Part shown: positions 24,770 to 33,980 of the stretch, in pieces | Layout of the letters: every line of letters starts with the position of its first letter | How positions within the stretch are numbered: position 1 is the stretch's first letter | Source: Fen-1258 sp041658245 | GTDB taxonomy: Bacteria; Bacteroidota; Ignavibacteria; Ignavibacteriales; Melioribacteraceae | Assembly: GCA_041658245.1 (NCBI GenBank) | Contig: JBBAAM010000014.1 | Location: 5,803 to 69,802, forward strand | Reading direction: 5' to 3' | Length of the DNA stretch: 64,000 nucleotides | Notes under the pieces: model-generated | Databases searched by the model: none | Told to the model about the DNA's origin: nothing | What the model saw: only the letters and a program-made list of their open reading frames with translations | Position numbers and translations under genes: made by a program

Positions 24770-26305
24770 TCAAATAAAGTTTTTGATTTTCGGCCACGCT
24801 TCACTCAATTTCATTTTTGGTTTCCGGCAGATGAAGATATCTACATTTTCAAAAGGCATTCCATACTTATTGTAATGTGATGCGGCAACTTCTACCTCTT
24901 TAAAAAATTCTTTGTTGTCTTCTAAATTACTACCGATAATTATCATCACCTCACCGGTATATTCTTTGGGAAATCCCCACAGCCAATAATTGTTGTGCGG
25001 AGAAACGGCGAACGGCAACCCATATTTTTCTCTATAATAATTTACTGCTCCTGCTTCACCGTAATTCTGTCCGGTAATTATAACTTTTGATTTTTCCTCC
25101 GGGGAAAGTTTGTTATAAACTTCCGCCGTTTTCTGAACCATCTCTTCCCAGCCGAAACGGTCGGCAAAGAATTGCGGAAGAACTCCCAAACGCGATCGTT
25201 CACCGCTTGCGGGTTTTATTCCAAGAGCATTAGAATAATTTATGAAAGCATCAACATTCAATATTGGAATTGCAAATGGCGTAACAATAATGAACGATGG
25301 AATTAAAATAATTACCAAAACATAACGCGCCCAATTTCTCAAATATTTTTCGATCAAAAGATCCGCGCCAACTACGCCGGAGGCAATGATCATCGGGTAA
25401 AGAACGCCCATGTAATAAGGCTTTCCGCTGTTAAGGACAAAGACAACAAAAATTGAAATATAGATCCACGCAAATATTGCAAAACGTTTTCCTTCTTTAT
25501 GGAAGAAAAGAAAATAGAAAGCTGTTGCAAGTAATACTGTATAGCCGGGATTTAATTCCATCAAGGAGCCGCGGAAGAAATCTAAAAATCCAAGCGATAC
25601 ATTTTTACGTGTAGATGCATTATGCATAAACTCAAGCGTAGGAAAATTATTTTTCACCTGCCAAATGATGTTTGGAATAAATATTAGAAAAGCAATCGCA
25701 CCGCCGATCCAAAGTTCTTTGCTTAAAAAATATTTTCTGTTCTTAGTTACTATCAATCCAACAACCAAACCAAAACCGATGAACAAAAACGTTAACTTAT
25801 TCTCAAGTCCAATTCCGCATATCAATCCTATCAGTATCCATAATTTGGGATTATCTGTTTTGATCAATCTTATCAAATAATAAAATAATAATGCTGCAAG
25901 AAGCACATCGAACACGTTCATAGAGAAGTAACTTCCGCCACCGAGAATTACGGGACAAAAAATTACTGCAAGCGCCGAAAGAGATTGTGCAAATTTTCCG
26001 CCTCCAAGTTCACGAGCAATCAATCCGGAAACAAAAACCGTAATACAACCGGTGATGTAAGCAAAAATTCTGATGGCTAAGATCGATTCGCCAAATAGAG
26101 ATCTTGATATAAAAAGTATGAGTGCGCATAACGGCTGCTGATCAACAAATCCCCAGTCGAGATGTTTTGAACATTCTATATAATAGTATTCATCGCGGAA
26201 GATTCCATAGTTGCCGGCAAATAAAATCATAAGAAGAAATTTTAAGAGCGCTAAATAGATTAATATGGCGGTTGAACTTGTCGGATCGAAATTCTTTGTC
26301 TTCAT
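24770..26305 (-). CDS. GT39-type membrane glycosyltransferase (ArnT/PMT-like)
   Basis: The protein has many membrane helices and the family's first-loop acidic motif FRDEYYYIECSKHLDWGFVDQQPL, used in polyprenyl-phosphate-sugar-dependent transfer. The C-terminal 150 residues form a soluble periplasmic domain (SPHNNYWLWGFPKEYTGEVM). An in-frame ATG exists at 26389, but it lies over the divergent promoter at 26383-26411, so the ATG at 26305 (MKTKNFD, about 511 residues) is preferred. The acceptor is unknown. Confidence 0.8.
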   Translation of the reverse strand: MKTKNFDPTSSTAILIYLALLKFLLMILFAGNYGIFRDEYYYIECSKHLDWGFVDQQPLCALILFISRSLFGESILAIRIFAYITGCITVFVSGLIARELGGGKFAQSLSALAVIFCPVILGGGSYFSMNVFDVLLAALLFYYLIRLIKTDNPKLWILIGLICGIGLENKLTFLFIGFGLVVGLIVTKNRKYFLSKELWIGGAIAFLIFIPNIIWQVKNNFPTLEFMHNASTRKNVSLGFLDFFRGSLMELNPGYTVLLATAFYFLFFHKEGKRFAIFAWIYISIFVVFVLNSGKPYYMGVLYPMIIASGVVGADLLIEKYLRNWARYVLVIILIPSFIIVTPFAIPILNVDAFINYSNALGIKPASGERSRLGVLPQFFADRFGWEEMVQKTAEVYNKLSPEEKSKVIITGQNYGEAGAVNYYREKYGLPFAVSPHNNYWLWGFPKEYTGEVMIIIGSNLEDNKEFFKEVEVAASHYNKYGMPFENVDIFICRKPKMKLSEAWPKIKNFI

Positions 26306-26382
26306 AACATTCTCAAATTTTGGGGTAAAATCTAACAATCTTTTCACTGATTTTGGACTAAAAAATAAATTTAATCTGCCTC

Positions 26383-26411
26383 TTGACATTATGATACCAA
26401 TATGATATCAT
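26383..26411 (+). promoter_or_regulatory. Sigma70-type promoter with an embedded inverted-repeat operator
   Basis: TTGACA (26383-26388) and TATCAT (26406-26411) are separated by exactly 17 bp. The inverted repeat ATGATA (26391-26396) / TATCAT (26406-26411) spans the spacer and the -10 box. A ribosome site TAGGAG follows at 26428-26433, then the SPFH start at 26439. The arrangement suggests repression by a dimeric protein; the ribbon-helix-helix protein encoded at 27879 in the same operon is the obvious candidate. Confidence 0.75.
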
Positions 26412-26438
26412 TACGATAGCAATAATTAGGAGTATTAA

Positions 26439-27311
26439 ATGGAAGCAATAACTGAAAAATCAGCTCAGAAAATGAATGGATTTGTAGCGCTTGTAATTGT
26501 TATCATCGCAATTTTTGTTGATGTAACAATTCTGGTAGGGGGAATAATGAATAATAATCCGGGAGTTCTTTGGATCTTTATTCCAATTGTATTCTTAATT
26601 TTTCTTTCCTTCAGCGGATTCTTAGTTGTTCAACCGAATGATTCGAGAGTGCTAGTTCTTTTTGGCAAGTATCTTGGAACGGTTCGAGTTTCCGGATTCT
26701 GGTGGGTCAATCCTTTCACAACAAAAAAATTGGTTTCGTTAAGAATCAGAAATTTTCAGAGCGAGACAATTAAAGTAAACGATCTTCATGGTAATCCGAT
26801 TCAAATTGCCGCCGTAGTTGTGTGGCGTGTTGTTGATCCGGCACGTGCTCTTTTCGATGTTCAGAATTATGAAGGATTTGTCGCGATACAAAGTGAAACT
26901 GCAATACGCGGACTTGCAACCGAATATGCTTATGATTCATCCGAGCATGATAAATTTTCTTTAGTTGGAAATCAGGCGGAGATTGCAGAAGCAATGAAGA
27001 AACAAGTTCAAACAAGACTCGAGGTTTGCGGTGTGGAAATTCTGGAATCGAGAATAAGTCACTTATCATACGCACCGGAAATTGCACAAGCAATGTTAAG
27101 AAGACAGCAGGCTCAGGCCGTTGTTGCCGCAAGAACAAAAATTGTTGAAGGCGCCGTTGGTATGGTTGAGATGGCGTTAAAAGCATTGAGCGAACATAAT
27201 ATTGTAAATCTCGACAACGAAAAGAAAGCAACCATGGTAAATAATTTATTAGTGGCATTAGTATCAGAAGTCCAAGCACAGCCGGTGATCAATGCAGGCT
27301 CGTTGTATTAA
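26439..27311 (+). CDS. SPFH (band 7/prohibitin-like) membrane protein
   Basis: Residues about 17-65 hold two hydrophobic segments, followed by an SPFH domain (VQPNDSRVLVLFGKYLGTVR, LRIRNFQSETIKVNDLHGNPIQI, RISHLSYAPEIAQAMLRRQQAQA) and a helical tail. Such proteins oligomerise at the membrane and organise microdomains or protect proteases. It is first in an operon with an uncharacterised gene and an Arc-like regulator, an arrangement seen in other bacteria. Confidence 0.92.
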   Translation: MEAITEKSAQKMNGFVALVIVIIAIFVDVTILVGGIMNNNPGVLWIFIPIVFLIFLSFSGFLVVQPNDSRVLVLFGKYLGTVRVSGFWWVNPFTTKKLVSLRIRNFQSETIKVNDLHGNPIQIAAVVVWRVVDPARALFDVQNYEGFVAIQSETAIRGLATEYAYDSSEHDKFSLVGNQAEIAEAMKKQVQTRLEVCGVEILESRISHLSYAPEIAQAMLRRQQAQAVVAARTKIVEGAVGMVEMALKALSEHNIVNLDNEKKATMVNNLLVALVSEVQAQPVINAGSLY

Positions 27312-27350
27312 TAGTGTAGAGTGTAGAACGAAGAGTGTATAATAATTAAA

Positions 27351-27860
27351 ATGATTTCAGAATATATCGGTCAAAGAATTTGGTTTAAACAACCCTCCGT
27401 GTTTAAAAGATTTCATGAGTTAAAAGCGGGTGAAGAATTAATAGGCACCTTGCAGCAGAAAGGATTTTGGGGAATGAAGTGGGAAGTTTCTATACAGAAT
27501 AAAAATTGGGAAATATATAGACCAAGTTGTTGGAGAACCGTTATGGAAATCCGCGAAGCAGGTTTTGAAATGCCCTTTGCAAGTTTTCAAAAAGATAGAT
27601 TTAGAAGCAAAGGAACGCTTATGTTGCCGAAGGGGGAAAGGTTGAAAATTGCACCGCATTTTTTTAAGGGTTTCTGCGAAATTAAAAATGTGCATGAGGA
27701 GTGCATTGCACGTATCAAGCCAAAAACATCTCTAAAAGATAAAGCGGAAGTTATGATCGAAAAGAAATCTGAATTGATCGATCAATATCCGTGGATAATA
27801 ATTCTTGCATATATAATTACAATTGAACAAAGACATCAAGCTGCGCATTCATCAGTTTAG
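27351..27860 (+). CDS. Uncharacterised protein between SPFH and RHH genes
   Basis: This 169-residue protein has no signal peptide and few cysteines. It has a basic central part (GKRLKIAPHFFKG-type) and a hydrophobic C-terminal stretch (YPWIIILAYIITIE). I do not recognise a family. Its position between the SPFH gene (40 bp upstream) and the RHH gene (18 bp downstream) implies a shared function. Confidence 0.6.
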   Translation: MISEYIGQRIWFKQPSVFKRFHELKAGEELIGTLQQKGFWGMKWEVSIQNKNWEIYRPSCWRTVMEIREAGFEMPFASFQKDRFRSKGTLMLPKGERLKIAPHFFKGFCEIKNVHEECIARIKPKTSLKDKAEVMIEKKSELIDQYPWIIILAYIITIEQRHQAAHSSV

Positions 27861-27878
27861 ATTTGATAGAAGGAAATA

Positions 27879-28079
27879 ATGTCTGAAAAGAAAAAATTTT
27901 TGTTAAGAATAGATGATAATTTATATGCCTCTCTGGAAAAATGGGCAGCAGATGAATTGCGCAGTATCAATGGACAAATTGAATATTTATTGAAGGAGTC
28001 ATTAAAAAAAGCCGGGAGATTAAAAAGTAATACCGGGGAGAATGAAAACAACAACAATGAGAATAACGCCCCCGGTTAA
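27879..28079 (+). CDS. Arc-like ribbon-helix-helix protein
   Basis: The 66-residue protein has the strand-helix-helix layout of MetJ/Arc proteins (KKFLLRIDDNLYASLEKWAADELRSINGQIEYLLKESL), with the basic residues and INGQI turn expected. It would bind DNA as a dimer; the palindrome at 26391-26411 in its own operon's promoter is a likely operator. The C-terminal tail is Asn/Glu-rich and disordered. Confidence 0.85.
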   Translation: MSEKKKFLLRIDDNLYASLEKWAADELRSINGQIEYLLKESLKKAGRLKSNTGENENNNNENNAPG

Positions 28080-28107
28080 TTCAATGTTGATTCGGCTGAT
28101 AGATAAT

Positions 28108-28587
28108 CTATTGTTTTATCTCTTTCGTCATCGGTGTATCGCGCACTTCTGCTTTGACTTTTATTTTACCGGCATATTTAAATTGAAGTACTGCTTCAAA
28201 CAAATCCCCAATTTTAAAGTCTTTTTGTAAATCTAAAAGCATAACATGAATTCCGCCGGGCTTAAACTCTAATTCCGATTTCAGATTTATAACTAATTTG
28301 CCGGCGGGGCGCATTCCCATTCTATCATTATCTCTTTTGTATGACTCGTGCACTTCAACTATGTCTGCTAGTTTTGATTCTGCGCCGATCAGTGTGTCGG
28401 GTTTAGAGCCATTATTCTGAAGTACAAAATAAAGCGCAGAGTTTGCACCTTTTGCTGCTGGTCGTACCCATGCGTTTTTGATTTTGAGTTTTGAATATTG
28501 AGTTTTTGGTTGCTGTGCAAATATTATCATGTTGAGGGTGAAGATTAGCGCAACTATTAATAACGATTTTCCTTTTACTTTCTTCAT
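28108..28587 (-). CDS. PCu(A)C copper chaperone
   Basis: This 159-residue exported protein (signal near 1-25) has the PCu(A)C copper site: His in VEVHES, methionines in DRMGMRP, and His/Met in GGIHVMLLDL. Such periplasmic chaperones deliver copper(I) to the CuA centre of cytochrome oxidase. It lies 33 bp downstream of the Sco1-like gene, so the pair is a copper-delivery operon. Confidence 0.9.
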   Translation of the reverse strand: MKKVKGKSLLIVALIFTLNMIIFAQQPKTQYSKLKIKNAWVRPAAKGANSALYFVLQNNGSKPDTLIGAESKLADIVEVHESYKRDNDRMGMRPAGKLVINLKSELEFKPGGIHVMLLDLQKDFKIGDLFEAVLQFKYAGKIKVKAEVRDTPMTKEIKQ

Positions 28588-28620
28588 ACATTATTTTTCA
28601 TACTTTTAACCCAGTACTGT

Positions 28621-29202
28621 TTATTGTAAACTTTTTATGTCGGCTACTATTTCATTTACATTTATTGTGCTTCCTTTATAATTCTTTCTGATCTTACCGT
28701 CGGCATCAATCAACTGAATTCTATCTGTATGAACATAATAAAAGATCTTTCTTCCATTCTTAAAAATGGTTGAATCATTTGGAACGGCTAATACACCGAT
28801 TTTTTTTATGATCGAATCCGTAACTGATTTTTCTCCGGTAAGGAAAGCCCAATTGCTCAAATCAAGATTTCTTATACCCGTAAATTTTTTTAATACATCG
28901 GGTGTGTCGAATTTGGGATCGAAGCTTAGTGATACAAATTGAACATTTTTGATATTCTCTTTTTTAATTCCTTCTTGTATTAACCGCATATTGTTTGTGC
29001 TAAGCGGACAAATATCCGGACAGTTGGTAAAGATGTAGTTTATAACAACAATTTTATTCTTTACAAAATCCGGAAAGACAACATTTTGATTATTCTGATT
29101 AACAAGGTTGTATTGTGTGCCCCCAAGTTCCTCAATAACCGGAAATTTATCTTTACAGCCCCAGAATAGAATTATAATAATAAGAAGGTGTTGCCGTTTC
29201 AT
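28621..29202 (-). CDS. Sco1/SenC-like copper-binding lipoprotein
   Basis: From the ATG at 29202 the protein starts with a lipoprotein signal (LLIIIILFWGC), then a thioredoxin-like fold containing CPDICP near the first third and a conserved histidine in YYVHTDR, the three copper ligands of Sco proteins. Sco1 assembles the CuA site with PCu(A)C. An upstream in-frame ATG at 29280 adds 26 residues that would block the lipobox, so the shorter form is preferred. Confidence 0.88.
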   Translation of the reverse strand: MKRQHLLIIIILFWGCKDKFPVIEELGGTQYNLVNQNNQNVVFPDFVKNKIVVINYIFTNCPDICPLSTNNMRLIQEGIKKENIKNVQFVSLSFDPKFDTPDVLKKFTGIRNLDLSNWAFLTGEKSVTDSIIKKIGVLAVPNDSTIFKNGRKIFYYVHTDRIQLIDADGKIRKNYKGSTINVNEIVADIKSLQ

Positions 29203-29311
29203 AAATATTTTATCTAATATAAATTCAAGTGTGCTTATATTCTCATGATCAAAATAAGGAAATTGTTTTTTAGATTTCATAAAGAATAATAAAGCGCGTC
29301 GAAAGATCTAA

Positions 29312-30534
29312 ATGAAAAAACTTTTTTTCTTTTTTCTGTTAATAGTATTCAGCACAGTTTCTCTAACTCAGGAGCGCGTTAGGGTAATGGGCTATAACCT
29401 TCACAACTATCCTAATAATCAAGACGCAGATTTTAAAAAATTATTAATCAGATCAACCCAGATGCGTTTGTTGTAGTTGAAATGATACAGCAGGTTGGTG
29501 TAAATCAATTTTTAAGCAATGCACTTTCCCAAGATTTTACTTCTGTGCCGGTACAAATAAAAGGAACTAATAGTGCGGGCAACGACGGAAACGATTGTGC
29601 CTTCTATTATAAAAGCTCCATTTTAACTTTAATAGAGTATAACGCTATTTCGGCAAGAACAAGAGTTATAAGCAAATTCAAGATGGTACACAATACTACA
29701 AAAGATACTCTTATAATTTTCGGTGTTCATTTAAAAGCAAACTCTTTTACTTCGGACAATATTGAAAATGCTCAAAAGAGAACCGATGCAGTACAATCAT
29801 TAAGAAATGAAACAAATTTGTATAATGGCAGAACTAATTTTCTTGTCTGTGGTGATTTCAATATTTTTTCATCTAATGAAGTTGCTTTTCAAAAATTGAT
29901 TGACCAGACATCGTCGGGATATTTCATTGATATGTTCTACGCTTTGGGAAACTGGGGCGGTGATCCAAAGTTCAGCACTATTTGCACTTATTCAACTACC
30001 AATTTAAACACAAGATTAGATATGATTCTTATATCTCAAGCATTAAAAGATCCGGGTGGGATTGATTATGTGGATAGCTCGTTTAAAACTTTTGGGAATG
30101 ATGGCGCTCATTTTAATCAAGCAGTCACTACTGGTACTAATACATGGTTTTTAAATGATCCGTCAATCGGAGTCTCGTTAAAAAATGCGTCTGATCATTT
30201 ACCGATCTACGCCGATTTTATTTTCTATGGCACTACAGATGTAGGTTCATCTCAAAACCTTCCTGTTCAATTCGAGTTAATGCAAAATTATCCGAATCCA
30301 TTTAATCCAAGCACTGTCATCAGTTATCAGTTACCGGCTGCTAGTTATATAACGCTGAAGATTTACGATATATTAGGCCAGGAAATTTCTACTCTCGTTA
30401 ATGAAATTAAACAGCCCGGTATATATCATGCTCAATTTTCAAATCTATCTTCTAATTTAAGCAACGGTATTTATTTTTATCAATTGAAGGCAGACAAAAA
30501 TATTCAAACAAAAAAAATGCTATTAACGAAATAA
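29312..30534 (+). pseudogene. Secreted endonuclease/exonuclease/phosphatase-family protein with T9SS domain, frameshifted
   Basis: From ATG 29312 a signal peptide (MKKLFFFFLLIVF) leads into RVRVMGYNLHNYPNNQDADFKK, the usual start of this DNase I-like superfamily. The frame is lost in the A-run 29435-29440, where one further A is needed to read on into INQINPDAFVVVEM. Downstream are VCGDFNIFSSNE, the LDMIL segment and the terminal NASDHLPIYADF, the metal/catalytic motifs, then a T9SS type A sorting domain. The activity could be phosphodiesterase or nuclease. The defect is a single-base length change, so a sequencing error is quite possible. Confidence 0.85.
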
Positions 30535-30540
30535 ATTTTT

Positions 30541-31818
30541 ATGAATCGTTTTCTAACACAATATTTATTTCTACTTCTTTTTACAAAAATAATTTTAGGT
30601 CAAGGGACTTCTACTGGGCTAATTCCCATTAATGATTTAAAATCAGGCTACTACAAAAATTATCAAGGAGGATATTATCCATCCGGTTCTAATGTTAGAC
30701 CATTCAAGCACGATTCGCTAGGTCTAGCATTCTCTAAACAAATCTTACCTTTAGATATAAACGGAAATGTAGATACCTCAAAAGGTAAGTATGTTTTCTT
30801 ATCAATCGGCATGTCGAATACAACGCAGGAGTTTTCGCAATTCAAATCTATTGCAGATCCCGATCCGGTAAAAAATCAAAAGCTTGTTATTGTTGATGGC
30901 GCTCAGGGAGGACAAACTGCCGCAATTATTTCTAACCCCGCAGCAAATTTTTGGACTGTTATTATGCAAAGACTGCAACAAGCCGGTTTAACTAACAAAC
31001 AAGTAGCTGTTTGTTGGCTCAAAGAAGCCGATGCCGGACCGACACAAGCTTTTCCTGTTCATGCAAATACTTTGTTAAATGAACTTGTTGCTGTTGTAAA
31101 AAACATAAAACAAAAATATCCAAATTGTAAGATCGTTTATTGTTCAAGTAGGACTTACGGCGGGTATGCCACAACCAATTTAAATCCGGAACCATATGCC
31201 TATGAATCCGCTTTCTCTGTTAAATGGTTGATCGAAAAACAAATTAGCGGCGATACAAGTTTAGTCTGCACCGGTAATAATCCAAAAGCGCCGTGGTTAG
31301 CGTGGGGTCCTTACTTATGGGCAGATGGTTTATCTCCAAGAAGCGACGGTTTAACTTGGACAATTGATGATTTCGTCACAAGCGACCGAACTCATCCCTC
31401 GTCTAGCGGGCAAAAAAAAGTTGCAGACATGCTTTTAAATTTTCTTAAGACAGATCAAACTACTCGCAAATGGTTCTTAAAAAGTTCTTTAACCACGGTT
31501 AATAATTCGGCATGGAGCTCAGCGCCCGCCGGTTTTTATTTATACCAAAACTATCCGAATCCTTTCAATCCATCCACTGTTGTTAGTTATCAATTGTCTG
31601 CTGCGGGCTCAGTGTCGCTAAAAATTTATGATTTACTGGGCAGAGAAGTAGCCGTTCTGATAAATGAATTACAGCAGCCGGGAATTTATAATTCGCAATT
31701 CTCAATTATTAACATGCCTGCCGATAAGCAAGGTTCTCAATTGCCCTCCGGTGTATATTATTATCAGTTAAAAGTTGGTAACTTTGTGCAGACAAAGAAA
31801 ATGATGTTGATTAAATAA
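30541..31818 (+). CDS. SGNH-like esterase with T9SS sorting domain
   Basis: A signal peptide precedes an SGNH-hydrolase-like domain: SIGMSN in place of the family GDS/GQS block near 95, GAQGGQTA, and the catalytic-type DRTHPSSSGQ near 285. Residues about 330-425 are a T9SS type A domain. It probably removes ester groups from a polysaccharide or other surface substrate, like sialate or acetylxylan esterases, but the substrate is not evident. It follows the endonuclease-like gene by 6 bp. Confidence 0.7.
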   Translation: MNRFLTQYLFLLLFTKIILGQGTSTGLIPINDLKSGYYKNYQGGYYPSGSNVRPFKHDSLGLAFSKQILPLDINGNVDTSKGKYVFLSIGMSNTTQEFSQFKSIADPDPVKNQKLVIVDGAQGGQTAAIISNPAANFWTVIMQRLQQAGLTNKQVAVCWLKEADAGPTQAFPVHANTLLNELVAVVKNIKQKYPNCKIVYCSSRTYGGYATTNLNPEPYAYESAFSVKWLIEKQISGDTSLVCTGNNPKAPWLAWGPYLWADGLSPRSDGLTWTIDDFVTSDRTHPSSSGQKKVADMLLNFLKTDQTTRKWFLKSSLTTVNNSAWSSAPAGFYLYQNYPNPFNPSTVVSYQLSAAGSVSLKIYDLLGREVAVLINELQQPGIYNSQFSIINMPADKQGSQLPSGVYYYQLKVGNFVQTKKMMLIK

Positions 31819-32532
31819 ATGGACAAAAATAAAATTCTTCTCCCGGGTTTAGAAAAACAAATAAATTTTCTCCGAAAAAATCTGACTTCTGAAATTAACT
31901 CTGCATTAGTAATAGGATCCGCCAGTGAAATCCCGGCGGAAATAATTTCTAAGAACTTTAATTGTAATGTTGAGGTTATTGTTGAAGATTATGAATCATT
32001 GTTAAATTCAAAATTAATACTGAGAGACGCATCCAAAATAAATATTCGATTAATGGGTTTTGAGGCAACTGATTTTAACTCTTCCTCATTTGATCTTGTC
32101 TATGCACAAGCTTCAATTTCTTCTACCAAGAGAAATAAAATAGTAAAGGAGGTAAACCGGATTCTAAAACCGGGCGGACTTTTCTGTGTTGGAGAGATCG
32201 TTGTGTTAAATAAAGATGTCCCCCGGTTCGTTCAAGATATTTTCGATTCCTCCGATCTTTTGCCTCTTTTTAATAATGATCTGACTAAATATTATCTCGA
32301 AAAAAAATTTACATTAAATGGAAGTGTGAATCTAACAAATACACTAAAAGAATTTTATTTACTTAATGCAGACATGCTTAAAAGTAGTAAGAATGACCTA
32401 ACCCAGCAAGAAAAAAGTTATTACAAAAAGCTACTCAACAAAATCAGCCATGAGTCAAATGCATATTTAAAATTGGGTGCCGATAAATATATAGGGTTCG
32501 TTGCGTTATTGCTTCAAAAGAGTGCAGAATGA
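31819..32532 (+). CDS. SAM-dependent methyltransferase-like protein
   Basis: The 237-residue protein has a Rossmann methyltransferase-like pattern: SALVIGSASEIPAEI (motif I position, weaker than usual), FDLVYAQASISS (motif IV) and VNRILKPGGLFCVGEIVV (motif VI). The substrate is unknown. It begins directly at the end of the SGNH gene and overlaps the rlmD start by 4 bp, so it is probably co-translated with rlmD. Confidence 0.75.
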   Translation: MDKNKILLPGLEKQINFLRKNLTSEINSALVIGSASEIPAEIISKNFNCNVEVIVEDYESLLNSKLILRDASKINIRLMGFEATDFNSSSFDLVYAQASISSTKRNKIVKEVNRILKPGGLFCVGEIVVLNKDVPRFVQDIFDSSDLLPLFNNDLTKYYLEKKFTLNGSVNLTNTLKEFYLLNADMLKSSKNDLTQQEKSYYKKLLNKISHESNAYLKLGADKYIGFVALLLQKSAE

Positions 32533-33968
32533 AAAAAGGTGATCTGCTCGAACTAGATATTGATGGTTATGCGTTTGAAGGAAGGGGTGTTGCAAAAATC
32601 ATTAAAGAAGTTCATACAACTGAATCTGCTGAACCGAAAAAATTTGTAGTATTTGTTGATGGTTCATATCCCGGTGATGTAGTTACTGCACAAATAATTA
32701 AGATTAGAAAATCCTACGCCGAAGCAAAAGCAAAAACATTTATAAATAAATCATCGTTTCGCATCGAAGCAAAATGTAAGTATTTCGGAACATGCGGTGG
32801 CTGTAAAGCGCAAGATCTTGATTATGAACAACAGATCAAATTCAAACAAGAACACGTAAAAGATCTATTCGAACGAATTGGTGGATTCCATAATTTTGAA
32901 ATTATGCCAATAATAAGAGCAGATAAGACTTTTTTCTATAGAAATAAAATGGAGTTTTCCTTCTCTGACAAAAGATGGTTGAGCGAAAGCGAGATCTCAT
33001 CAATGCAAGAAATACCTGATCGCTCGTTCGCATTAGGGTTACATATACCTGGAATGTTTGATAAAGTCTTAGACATAGATAAGTGCTGGCTTCAATCGGA
33101 GATCAGTAATGGTGTCTTAAATTTCACAAGAGAGTTTTTCAAGAATCACCAAATTTTACCCCATTCTGCTCAAAAACATACTGGTTTTTTACGAAATCTG
33201 GTAATAAAACAGTCGTTTTTGAATAATGAAATAATGATAAATCTTGTCGTCTCTGAAGAGAACGAACACTTGTTCGTTTTATATAAAACCTCTCTATTGG
33301 AATTATTCCCTCAAATTACAACACTGGTCTTTAATATCAACAAAAAATTATCTCAGGTTGCTTATGGCGATTATGAGATTGCTTCCTATGGAAGCGGATT
33401 TATCTATGATTTCATCGGCAAATGGAAATACAGAATCAGCGCTAACTCTTTCTTTCAAACAAATACGGCTCAAGCGGAAAAACTTTTTAATACAGCTTTG
33501 GAGTTTGCCGAGTTTAATGGCAACGAAACTGTTTATGATTTGTATTCCGGCTCCGGGGCTATTCCAATTTTTATTTCGAAATGTGTAAAACAGATTTACG
33601 GATTTGAAAATGTTGAGTCCGCTATTGCCGATGCCATGGTAAATGTTTCGTTGAACAATGTTTTAAACTTTGAGCCGATATTAACTGATTTGAACAAATC
33701 GTTTCTTCCGATAATAGAAAAAAAGAATCTACCAAAGCCCGATGTTATTATTGCCGATCCGCCGAGGAGTGGTATGAATCCAAAAACCGTAAAAGATATT
33801 TTAGAATTGATGCCTAAAAAAATAGTTTATATAAGCTGCAATCCCGCAACTCAAGCACGAGATATTAAATTGCTCTGCGACGGCGGATATAATTTAATCA
33901 AGCTTAGACCTGTGGATATGTTCCCGCACACTTATCATATCGAAAATGTTGCGTTGCTGACCGAATAA
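32529..33968 (+). CDS. rlmD: 23S rRNA (uracil-C5)-methyltransferase, RlmD/RumA-like
   Basis: The 479-residue protein has an N-terminal TRAM domain, an iron-sulfur cysteine cluster (CKYFGTCGGCKAQ and DKCW), SAM motif DLYSGSGAIPIF and catalytic IADPPRSGM plus VYISCNPATQARD, with the nucleophile Cys in SCNP. This is the RlmD/RumA/TrmA-type layout. Exact site specificity (U1939 versus U747) cannot be told by eye. Confidence 0.88.
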   Translation: MKKGDLLELDIDGYAFEGRGVAKIIKEVHTTESAEPKKFVVFVDGSYPGDVVTAQIIKIRKSYAEAKAKTFINKSSFRIEAKCKYFGTCGGCKAQDLDYEQQIKFKQEHVKDLFERIGGFHNFEIMPIIRADKTFFYRNKMEFSFSDKRWLSESEISSMQEIPDRSFALGLHIPGMFDKVLDIDKCWLQSEISNGVLNFTREFFKNHQILPHSAQKHTGFLRNLVIKQSFLNNEIMINLVVSEENEHLFVLYKTSLLELFPQITTLVFNINKKLSQVAYGDYEIASYGSGFIYDFIGKWKYRISANSFFQTNTAQAEKLFNTALEFAEFNGNETVYDLYSGSGAIPIFISKCVKQIYGFENVESAIADAMVNVSLNNVLNFEPILTDLNKSFLPIIEKKNLPKPDVIIADPPRSGMNPKTVKDILELMPKKIVYISCNPATQARDIKLLCDGGYNLIKLRPVDMFPHTYHIENVALLTE

Positions 33969-33980
33969 ATTTTTTGATCC

